Assembly (NCBI GenBank): GCA_034401795.1
Contig: CM067369.1
Location: 187,324,742-187,388,741 of the forward strand
From: Chaetoderma sp. LZ-2023a
Taxonomy: Eukaryota; Mollusca; Caudofoveata; Chaetodermatida; Chaetodermatidae
Direction of reading: 5' to 3'
Length of the DNA: 64,000 bases
Below are positions 55,950 to 64,000 of this stretch, in pieces. Positions within the stretch are counted from its first letter, which is position 1; every line of letters starts with the position of its first letter. The notes beneath the pieces are model-generated. The model made no database searches. It was not told where the DNA came from and saw only the letters and a list, made by a program, of their open reading frames with translations. Made by a program: the position numbers and the translations under genes.

Positions 55950-56565
55950 ATGTATGTATGATTACTGTATTCTACGGCTGTAGTAGTAGAAACATCCTAC
56001 AGCTGCAATCAGTCCTTCCCTCTTGCCCACTGTGTTTGTCATCAACCAAAATCTTTAGCTTCCTCAAGGTCCATTCTTAATCTGAGTGTACCCGAGTCCT
56101 GCTTTCTTGAAGTCACCTCGCAGCACGTTTCACAGATTTATGCCATGACATCCTCTCCTGGCTTTATATTTGCTGGCTCCCAGTAGGGTGATTTCCAATT
56201 CCAAGGCTCTTGGCGCTGGTGTGTCTTCTGGCATCATTACCACATGGCCAAACATGGACCATCCTTACTGGGCGACTTCTACGGACCGCAGCAATGTATA
56301 GTATCTTGTATAGTGCATTTTTGGAAATTATGCTGTCTGGTCATCGATGTCCAGCGATAGTGCGGAAGTATTTGCGGTGGCAGGCATCAAGTTTGTCTAG
56401 AGCTGGCTTTGGAGCTGCCCAGCTGTTACAGTTATACACCAAGGATACGCAGGTTGCATTGTCTTAGCGTAATCCTTTTGTCACAGGCATCATTGATCTC
56501 CGAGTCTATAGCTTCCAGAAGGACCGAAAAGCTCCCCATGACACAGTATGCATCAGTCATTGATG
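55950..56565 (-). pseudogene. LINE-Y 3' tail, reverse orientation
   Basis: On the - strand this encodes parts of the same tail as 24240-24789: [12 protein letters not shown]-coding DNA, HVVMMPEDTPAP and the shared 3' end AGTAATCATACAT. Broken by stops and frameshifts. Confidence 0.75.
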
Positions 56566-56621
56566 AATTAAATGTTAGTTGAAAAACTATGTTTACCTAA
56601 TTCTTGGCGGACATGAATGTC

Positions 56622-57006
56622 AATGGACCTTTCTATTTTTAGCTATGCCCCGCCCATCACTAGCTAAGCTCCACCCACACCTCGCCATGATGGGATTGAT
56701 TGATCCCCAAATTCCCTAGCTATCAATTTCCTGAAAACTACAGGGAAGCTGTTGAATATTTTGTAACTAATTTGACTGGGTGCTGTTGCTATGGCAGCAA
56801 CAGCGCCCAGTCAAATTAGTTTCAAAATATTCAACAGAATATTGATTAAATAGTAAAAGCAAACAATTTGTACAGCAACGCATAGACCGTCTTCAAATAT
56901 GCATTCGTGATGTACTTATCGACGTCATTCATTATGATTTCATTGTACACATCATGCAGTTCATTATGACGTCATATGATGGGTGGGTACTCTGGAAAGG
57001 TGAATT
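56622..57006 (+). repeat. Family P MITE (P10), near-complete
   Basis: AATGGACCTTTCTATTTTTA start, CTGGAAAGGTGAATT end. Hairpin TGCTGTTGC|TATGGCAGCAACAGC with long, nearly perfect arms. Confidence 0.92.
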
Positions 57007-57039
57007 GAGGGCTATGTCTAGGTCCTCTGCTTCACTATG

Positions 57040-57137
57040 GGCTCGACAAAAAATAATGTCTTGGACTGCAAATGCACATTTTCTATGGCACGGTTGAAAT
57101 GTTCTTGAAAGAATATGAGTGTTTAATGGTTAAATTG
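57040..57137. repeat. Family A MITE right half (A10)
   Basis: GGACTGCAAATGCACATTTTC to GAGTGTTTAATGGTTAA. Confidence 0.7.
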
Positions 57138-57312
57138 TTTCTACTTACACATGTAGCATGAAGAATAGAAATGGCCATGTCATTACCGAATGCATTTCAT
57201 TAAATCTGCATTCCTTCAGACAGATACTCATTGTATTCACACCACTTCACCTTCGTTGTTTCTCGAAATTATACACGTTAAACTTAAAATAAAATAATTT
57301 ATTTTATCCTGA

Positions 57313-57551
57313 CTAAGTTGAATGTATATGCAGATGAGATAATTTGTCTAGTTCAGTCTCTACACTGCTATTCCTTGTAAACTGCCTAAGCATGTCTATC
57401 TCGAGTGGATGCATTTCACCGGGTATAACAAATGACTGGAGAGGACCACCGATGTCAATGGAAGGGAACTCTTTCAACTTTGCCACAACTATTTCCTGAG
57501 AGTCGGATCCAATTCTTGCCAAACCAATACCAAGGCTGTTTTCGGTCAGGA
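57313..57551 (-). CDS. DPH5: DPH5 last coding exon
   Basis: Acceptor TTTTCTTTTTCAG, begins TCCTGACCGAA. Encodes TENSLGIGLARIGSDSQEIV, AKLKEFPSIDIGGPLQSFV and IPGEMHPLEIDMLRQFTRN, then a Ser/Glu-rich tail and TAG at 57315-57313. Frame fits the single base left by the previous exon (C|TC = Leu). Confidence 0.95.
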
Positions 57552-59975
57552 CTGAAAAAGAAAATATTAAGAATTTTCTTATTTTTATTTTAACTCCTTC
57601 ATTCACTAGATCCATATGACAATGAACAGCAGCACATCTGTACAAATTATTAACACCTTTGTGTCCAATGGACCTTTTTAGTTTTAGCTATGCCTCGCCC
57701 ATCCCTAGCTAAGCTCCACCCACACCACGCTCGTGTTGGGATCGATCAATCCTTGAACTCCCTGACAATCAATTTCGAGAAAACTATACAGGTAAGCTGT
57801 TGAATATTTTGAAACTAATTTGACTGGGTGTTGTTGCTGCCATAGCAAATTAGTTAGAAAATATTCATAATGCGTCAGATTATTAAGCATTTAAGACAGA
57901 CCATTTCGAGTCATTCATGCCGTAAGTGATTATGACATCATCCTACACATCACTGGGTTGATTATGATGTCATATGATGAATGGATAAACTGGAAAGGTC
58001 CATTATTATTGTAAGATCAGGAATTCAATTTAACCCTTTAAAGGTCAAAGCAGCCAGAAATGGGAGCTCACTTGGAATTATTGTCCGTAATCAAAATTTC
58101 TGTAAAGGTCTACGTTTTATTAAAATTGGCCCAGTGGTAATAAGTAGTCTTCACAGAAATTTTCAGAAAATCCAAAATGGCTGCCAAACGCTAAATTCTG
58201 ATTGATCCACAGCGGCCATGTTTTTTGACATTAATGGCCCTTGGTCCCTCATCATATCCCCAAAATTTCAGCCCGAACCATTTTGTGATTCTGGAGTAGT
58301 TTTTCACGAACACTAGCTCATCCAAGATGGCTGCCAAAACAATTGTCGTCTTGAATCAATCACCCAAGCAGTTTCGGAGTTCTAAAAATCTGACAAAATC
58401 CAAGATGGCCGGCAGCCAGCCAAATTAGCCAATCGGCTTAGTTTGAACAAACTTGATCTCTATGCCCTAAGGATGCTTCCTGCCACATATAATTGAAATT
58501 GACCCAGTGGTTCTTGAGAAGTTATTTAACCCATACCACACATGTCCAAATTTTAAATCTTCAAATTAAATTAAAAAATGAACTGGTGTTCATTTTTCAA
58601 CAAATTTGGTGGGAAATGGTGCTGTCATAGACACCAACATCTTCCACCAAAATGGTTGACAAATGTACACCAGTTTCTTTGATAATGACACAGTAAAAGA
58701 TACAATATTGACATCAGAGTGGTAAGGGTTAAAGAAAAGGTTTTATGGATGGACAGGCAATGGATGGTTGCCACACTATAATCTCATTTGGCAATTCTGG
58801 CCAGGTAAGCTAATAATTAAAAATTTCTAATTTTCTCGAGAAATCTGGATCATTAAAAGGTTACCTACTATTGAGGTAAACCTTATCTTAAGTTAGTATT
58901 TGAATGAGCCTGTGCCAAGACTATCAATTAACCACTGATCCCATCATCTGTAGGCATTTTTCACAGACAGATCCAGTAATGGATCACCGCCGTAGGATAG
59001 TAACTGCTCCAGCTGGATCACTGCGTTTCAGCAGAAGTAATTAACGCTTTCACTGATTACTTACCCATATCTTATCAGGAACACCGTACAGGAAAATTGT
59101 TGAATATTTTGCCATAGGCAGCAATGCCTTCCAGTCAAATTAATTTCAAAATATTCAACGGATTAAGTTTTATATCTTAATACTTTTTCAAGGATTTGTC
59201 GGTGAAAGGGTTACGATGTCATTACGTTGATTCGCAACAGCATAGGCAAAATGTATGCCAGTTTAGTATCAATGCGGTCAATCAATCATGAAATATGTAA
59301 TCTGAGACATTTTGATAAACGCAAAAAAACTTATGCTTAAAAATAAAGTTCTGTAAACAGGTCACATTTACATGGACCTTTGACCTGGTCTCCATGCTAT
59401 CATCATCCTGCATTGTCATCATATATGCACACATACCAAAGTTTTGTTCAATTACATTTAACCATTTCTGAAAAATGACCTAAAAACTTATGGTTTTTTA
59501 AACCAGAGTTTGGTCAAGATAACTTCAGTAGAATGTTAGTTATTGTACCAGACATCTTTGTAACCTTTTTGATGACGACCTTTGACCCCAAAATTGATGC
59601 ACTTCTTGCGGGATTTCAGTCCCGCTGCCCACCCATGTTTGGATAATTTTCCATCAGTAGACACCGAGTTATCTCACTGGACATGCATACACATACATCT
59701 CGCGGCACATCGTGAGGCATCTAAACACATGTATAGTCATAAAACTAGCTAAACTATGGCTGAACCGCATTGGTGCATAGGGCCCTAAAAGTTTAATAGA
59801 CGTCTAAGGGGATGAGTGTATGTGAGATATTTCTAACTTTAAATATCGTGTACATTGGTATCACTTACGCAGTGGTTCCTGTTCATCTTGACTTTTAGTC
59901 GTGATAACTTCTAGAAGTTGTGTTACTGCATCACTGACGGTCATGAATCGAGGGGGCTCATACACTTTTCGTCCT
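57313..59975 (-). CDS. DPH5: Diphthine methyl ester synthase (partial gene, last two coding exons)
   Basis: DPH5 transfers methyl groups from SAM to the modified histidine of elongation factor 2 in diphthamide synthesis, in the cytosol. Two - strand exons join in frame. 59975-59869 reads GRKVYEPPRFMTVSDAVTQL, then LEVITTKSQDEQEPL; 57551-57313 reads LTENSLGIGLARIGSDSQEI, then PLQSFVIPGEMHPLEIDML and a stop. The blocks match the DPH5 C-terminus (GRKIYEPPRYMSV; LCVGLARVGADDQKI; GEPLHSLIITG..HPMEMEML). The upstream exons with the SAM-binding methyltransferase core were not found up to 64 kb. Convergent with NADK2. A minus-strand AATAAA lies about 10 bp past the stop (57298-57303) and could serve as the polyadenylation signal. 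Confidence 0.93.
57666..58004 (+). repeat. Family P MITE (P11)
   Basis: AATGGACCTTTTTAGTTTTA start, ACTGGAAAGGTCCATTA end. The hairpin is reduced by a deletion after GTTGTTGCTGCC. It lies in the DPH5 intron. Confidence 0.88.
58028..58070. repeat. Family A MITE end fragment
   Basis: TTAACCCTTTAAAGGTCAAAG, then AGCCAGAAATGG. Only the tip remains. Confidence 0.5.
58100..58816 (-). repeat. AGCTCACCTGG family, reverse copy (S7), split by MITE C2
   Basis: Reverse orientation: CCAAGATGGCTGCC and GATGGCCGGCAGCC, then AACAAACTTGATCTCTATGC, CCACATATAATTGAAATTGA and GGTTCTTGAGAAG, then C2, then AAAAGG and the head CAATTCTGGCCAGGTAAGCT. Removing C2 restores the family sequence. Confidence 0.85.
58526..58732. 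repeat. Family C MITE (C2), readable TTAA insertion
   Basis: TTAACCCATACCAC start, GAGTGGTAAGGGTTAA end. Hairpin TTTGGTGGGAAATGGTGCTG|TCATAGACACCAACATCTTCC. The host repeat reads GAGAAGTTAT-TTAA on the left and TTAA-AGAAAAGG on the right; undisturbed S1/S2-type copies have one TTTAAA there. Confidence 0.92.
59041..59213. repeat. Family B MITE (B3)
   Basis: TTAACGCTTTCACTG start, TGTCGGTGAAAGGGTTA end. Hairpin arms AATTGTTGAATATTTTG and CAAAATATTCAACGG; the left arm is shortened. Confidence 0.85.
59290..59600. repeat. Single diverged unit related to the array at 62140
   Basis: CGCAAAAAAACTTATGC, GGACCTTTGACCTGGTCTCC, CATCATCC and ACATACCAAAGTTTTGTTC follow the unit order of the 62-kb array. 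Confidence 0.55.
59869..59975 (-). CDS. DPH5: DPH5 penultimate coding exon
   Basis: Acceptor TTTTCCTGGACAG, donor CACTGC|GTAAGT. Reads GRKVYEPPRFMTVSDAVTQL, then LEVITTKSQDEQEPL. The first base completes the Lys codon of LIK|GRK as in other DPH5 genes. Confidence 0.93.
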
Positions 59976-60089
59976 CTGTCCAGGAAAACAGATACAATGA
60001 TACAGATATTGAGCCTGAATATTTCTAAAATGATCCGACAAAGCCTTTCAATGAAAGTAACCATTTTACCACTTCCACAACAAAGACAA

Positions 60090-60210
60090 ATTAATTATGT
60101 TTCAGCAATATTCTGTTCAATAATTTGAAAGTAATTTGACTGGGAGCTGTTGCTAACTATGACATCAACAGATTCAAATCAGTCATTTCAAAATATTCTA
60201 CAGCTATCAT
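60090..60210. repeat. Family B-type hairpin, ends lost (B7)
   Basis: TCTGTTCAATAATTTGAAAG..GACTGGGAGCTGTTGC with a diverged inverted arm to AAAATATTCTACAGC. Confidence 0.6.
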
Positions 60211-60504
60211 GTAAACTGTAGTTCTGAAATTACGACATAGAAATTGGAATTTTAAAAGTTAAGGTCTCACTGAAACACAATCGTGACACTTCATCTCTAC
60301 CTAACGGATGGATCTCGCTGAAAAGAAATCATGACATTTTGTCTTCACCTAATATATCTGGTGAGAAATAAATTTCAAATATATATTCAAAACTCTGAGA
60401 TCTGACCAGGATACAAATTTATTAACAGATGGACAGACAGATGCCACGTGCCATCACAAAATACACCATGCCTTATGACGGGTGTATAAGAAGGTGCTGA
60501 ACAT

Positions 60505-60805
60505 ATGTATGTATGATTACTGTAGTCTGCGGCTCTAATAGTAAAGCAATCAGTCCTTCTTCACTTCTGACTCCTGTGTTACCTTGCAGCATGCCTAACA
60601 GATTTATGCAATGATGTCTTCTGGCCTTATATTTTTTGGCTCCCATTGTGTCTTCTGGCATCCTTAGCACATGGCCAAACGTGGATCATCTTTGCTCGGT
60701 GACTTTTATGGAAAGCGGTGAAGTATTAAACAACTTGTTTAGTGTATCGTTGGAAAGTATGCTGCCTGGCCATCGGTGTCCAGTGATGGTGCATAGGGCT
60801 TCATG
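60505..60805 (-). pseudogene. LINE-Y 3' tail, reverse orientation
   Basis: On the - strand it contains [11 protein letters not shown]-coding sequence, the KKYKARR block and the same 3' terminus (AGTAATCATACAT). Short and broken. Confidence 0.75.
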
Positions 60806-60928
60806 GTATTAGAAAGTTGAATACCGGTATCGATATAAATTTCCATACTGGTATACCTTTAATATTGGTATTATTGTGACTGGCAAAATATTGAGGCTTG
60901 GGTAGTATGATAACTTATTCAACGTATA

Positions 60929-61072
60929 TTCGGTCTCCAGCCAACATCCCACAATGCATTGCACTTACTACTGTTTAACGTTAAACCGGAACCTGTACCA
61001 GGAATAGTTTTCCGGTTAGCGTTAAACTGTAGTAAGCACAATGAATTGTGGGCTGTTGGTAGAAGACCGAAT
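60929..61072. repeat. Fold-back element, ~60-bp arms
   Basis: TTCGGTCTCCAGCCAACA, CACAATGCATTGCACTTACT and GTTTAACGTTAAACCGGAA, a short spacer, then the inverted arm back to CTGTTGGTAGAAGACCGAA. No coding content. Confidence 0.88.
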
Positions 61073-62139
61073 CAGCGCTCCTGAAATAGTTGCTGAACAT
61101 TACAAATTTCCGGAATAAAACAAAAAAATTACACGAATCCTGACATTAAATGCTAAAGTATAACCATCTTCAATTAAGTCATATCCCAAAATGGCTTAAA
61201 TAATCCTAAAATTGGCCCTACAAATGATTAGAATCTACGAAGAAATTACACCTATTTCCGTGATCTCAGAGACACACCTGCGTGGATATCGCGAGATAAC
61301 CAGAGACATCTCGTCCCGAATAAAGTCGCCTAATGAGACTGCAAACAGCTAAACCTGTTGATATTGGACTGACAAATATCAGTTATGAGTAAAAAACATT
61401 GGATAATGGATGTAAACCTGTTTTACTAATTTTCCGTGATAAGTGTATTGATATACGCCAGAATAATAAATAAACATTCCACACAAACCTGTGCTAAATA
61501 GGACGAATTTGCAATGGGACGAAACCACCAGGAATCATAGAAATCTCTGCGCAGGCGTAAAACTTAGCCATTATACCACTTACTAAATATACCACTGCAA
61601 ATAGATAGTCCTATGCTCGCTCCCGTTAGAGTAGTTTGTATCGATCGATATCTGATTGGGATTGAGAAGTTTTTCTAGTACCGTCGTGTTCCCTTTACTT
61701 GGGCTGTTTGGTGGTCACTATAAAATGGTACAATTCCGCAAAATCTCTAACTAACCAGGCTGTAGTAATTGAGAACTGAGAGAAAATATTATGACCCAAA
61801 ATATTCATCTAAATTGTGATTTTCTAGCAAACGGGCTGAAATTATAAAATATTAGCGCAAGAAAAGCTATATTTTAGACATTTTTAACCATCCCATGTCC
61901 TATGAGTTTAATTAAAATAAGTTTTATTCCATTTTTTGTGAGAAGTGCATTCTTTTATGTAGGCTTGCACGATTTTTTTATTTAATCGTGAAGTTCGATT
62001 TATTTCTTAAATCGTGATTTTTACGATGTAATTGAGGAAAAATTGGAAAATTGTCAAAAATTTCATGTTTGTTTAAAATCTGAAGTGTACTTTTCCGCCA
62101 CATTTTAGCAGTACATGAGTACAATTATATCGATTCACG
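61073..62139. other. AT-rich non-coding stretch
   Basis: Nothing recognised apart from a TTGCACGATTTTTTTATTTA motif near 61966 followed by ATCGTGA repeats, typical of hAT-like ends. Confidence 0.35.
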
Positions 62140-62885
62140 CCTGTGTTTTGCTAAACGCAAAAACTTGAAATAACAGAGTTCGGTATCAAGGTCACAGACT
62201 CACAGTAACCTTGACCTTTGACCTTGTGACCCCAACATCATCATGCTGCTTCCTATCATTATAGGTAACCATGTATCGAAGTTTAGTTGCAATAGGCTTA
62301 ACCAATACTGAAATATAAGCTGAGAAGTTTTGCTAAATGCAAAAACTTAATGTTGAAATAACAGAGTTCTGTATCAAGGTCACAGTAACCATGACCTTTG
62401 AACTTGTGACCCCAACATCATCATGCTGCTTCCTATTATTATAGGTAACCATGTAGCCAAGTTTAGTTGCAATAGACAAACAATCCTGAAATATAAGCTG
62501 AGAAGTTTTGCTAATGCAAAAACTTAATGTTGAAAAAGCAGTTCTGTATCAAGGTCACAGTGACCTTGACCTTATGACCCCAACATCATCATGTTGCTTC
62601 CTAAGATTATAGGTAAGCATGTAGTTGCAATAGGCTTAACCAATCATGAAATATAAGCTGAAAATTTTGCTAAACGCAAAAACGTAATGTTGAAATAACA
62701 CAATTCTGTATCAAGGTCACACTAACCTTGTGACCCCAACATCATCATGCTGCTTCCTATCATTATAGGTAAACATGTATCCAAGTTTAGTTGCAATAGG
62801 CTTAACCAATCCTGAAATATAAGCTGAGAAATTTTGCTAAATGCAGAACCTTAATGTTGATGCCACAACCATCGCCATCGGAAGT
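62140..62885. repeat. ~170-bp tandem array, about four units
   Basis: Units share AAGTTTAGTTGCAATAGGCT, TGAAATATAAGCTGAGAAG, TTTTGCTAAATGCAAAAAC, TGTATCAAGGTCACAGTAACC and ACCCCAACATCATCATGCTG. The CATCATGCTGC box is at about 62238, 62418, 62586 and 62743. A perfect TGACCTTTGACCT lies at 62212-62224. Confidence 0.92.
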
Positions 62886-62984
62886 GATACCTTTGTCTCA
62901 CTTTCTGCTTCGCAGGCGAGATAAAAACCTATGTTCAGCTAAAAAGAATATCCTGGTTTGTATTTACCAAAAATGTGTATGTAC

Positions 62985-63112
62985 ACGTACGCACATGCAC
63001 ACCTACGCACACCATGCACACACAGCATGCACACGCAGACACACACACACAATTATGACTACACACATGCACACATGCATCCGTACACGAGCGTGCACAC
63101 GCACAAACACTA
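62985..63112. repeat. CA-rich microsatellite
   Basis: (CACA)n, (CGCA)n and (TGCACA)n mixed tract. Confidence 0.9.
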
Positions 63113-63397
63113 ATATTCTTACCGCATTAAATTTTCAATACTTTGCTCCTTCATTTTGATATCTGAAAATGACATAAAATAACAACACATCGGTGTTACA
63201 CTGATGGGACATTGGCGAGAATTTTTGCATTTTACATTTCCAAATGCAAATCTAGATTTGTATCAAGATCACAATGACCGTGACCTCAAAAGTCTGAATG
63301 TCTTTGTGCTAATGATTTTGTACGATCCCTTGCTTGGCAGGTTTTGCAATTCTGCTATAAATTCATTTATTAGCTTACATCACTCAGTTTTGTTATG

Positions 63398-63623
63398 TTA
63401 AGCCTTTAGCACTCAAGCCCACCAAAAACGGCTTCTGCACTGGGGCTGAGAAATTATCATTTACAGACCTATAGAAAACTTACTGAAAATTCAACGCTGG
63501 AATGACTGGGTTAATAATCGAGCTAGTCATTCCAGTGGTAAATTTTCAAAAATAGTCATAAAACATTAAGTTTGTCTGCAAATGGACATTTTCTATGAAC
63601 AAATTTGAGAGTTAAAGGGTTAA
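63398..63623. repeat. Family A MITE (A11)
   Basis: TTAAGCCTTTAGCACTC start, centre GGAATGACTGGGTTAATAAT and inverted GTCATTCCAGTGGTAAATT, end GAGTTAAAGGGTTAA. Confidence 0.9.
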
Positions 63624-64000
63624 GCGATGCTGCTAAAGGAATCTGGAAGCGAATATTATGAAAACTGAATACAACAGACACACTTTTTTGATTGGTTATA
63701 TCAACCACCCAAACAATACATCGCTTGTCCTGATGTCCTGAATAGACAAATATGTAAACAGCTGCTGATGGTGGAAGACTAACTTAATACAAGGAAGAAT
63801 GCTTTCTAAACGGCCACAAAAACAATGTTGCATAATGACATCATGTTGCAAACATTTGTCAAAAGTAAAATAATCATATCCCCCCCCCCCCCCCCCCCCC
63901 CGATCTCAGAACAGTTATATCTTGAGCAAGACAAATCAAGTTTGACATTTTTAAAATATGCCATACAGCTAAATCGATGATCAAATACTGTAATTTTCCA
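63624..64000. other. Non-coding end of window with a poly-C run
   Basis: A ~21-bp C homopolymer at about 63881-63901. Nothing else recognised. Confidence 0.6.

Noticed and set aside
62854-63159. Frame with HTHTYAHHAHTACTRRH-like repeats
   Set aside because: Translation of the CA-rich microsatellite.
30847-63623. Hairpins read as transcription terminators
   Set aside because: They belong to dispersed MITE families, occur in introns and have no U-tract context. Intrinsic terminators do not apply here.

Overview
This is a TE-dense nuclear window from an animal, most likely a marine invertebrate. A lophotrochozoan such as a bivalve is my guess from the repeat families, with low confidence. It has spliced genes with GT-AG introns, low GC intergenic DNA, DIRS-type tyrosine-recombinase retroelements, several non-LTR retrotransposon pieces and dozens of palindromic MITEs. 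No RNA genes, operons or CRISPR arrays are visible.

Two host genes can be recognised, and they converge tail to tail. On the + strand, eight exons from 22915 to 54762 encode all but the N-terminus of a mitochondrial-type NAD kinase (NADK2), ending at a clear stop. The first exon or exons, with any targeting peptide, were not found. On the - strand, exons at 59869-59975 and 57313-57551 encode the C-terminal part of DPH5, the diphthamide methyltransferase. Its upstream exons lie beyond the window or were not seen. The genes are unrelated in pathway; they simply share a 2.5-kb intergenic strip filled with MITEs and a LINE tail.

Layout: 1-1.1 kb, two - strand pieces of a MULE-transposase-like gene with a PHD-like finger. 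1.87-2.47 kb, a 67-bp minisatellite with a built-in palindrome. 3.3-4.4 kb, a small inverted-repeat element. 5.0-5.3 kb, a LINE RT scrap. About 5.4-12.04 kb, an old, heavily broken DIRS-like fossil. 12.05-14.4 kb, two copies of an AGCTCACCTGG-headed repeat family. 14.8-16.6 kb, a 1.8-kb element with TTTA flanks. 16.6-22.9 kb, old repeats, a 37-bp minisatellite and retroelement debris. 22.9-54.8 kb, NADK2, with introns holding the bulk of the MITEs, a 2.8-kb element with long inverted repeats (26.2-29.0), a 1.8-kb repeat with an 11-unit internal array (36.4-38.2), a nearly whole DIRS element (41.7-48.5) sitting inside a tandem array, and a LINE (49.8-51.5). 55-64 kb, DPH5, more MITEs, LINE tails, fold-backs and a ~170-bp tandem array.

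The most interesting content is repeat architecture. Three palindromic MITE families (called A, B and C here) share TTAA-CCC ends. One copy lies exactly at a TTAA of another repeat, giving a readable empty site. Family B shares its central hairpin with family P, whose ends are unrelated. A ~390-bp block is duplicated so that one copy ends 8 bp before a NADK2 exon. The DIRS element shows inverted terminal repeats, an internal complementary region and integration without target duplication. Its host array repeats a perfect oestrogen-response-element-like palindrome.
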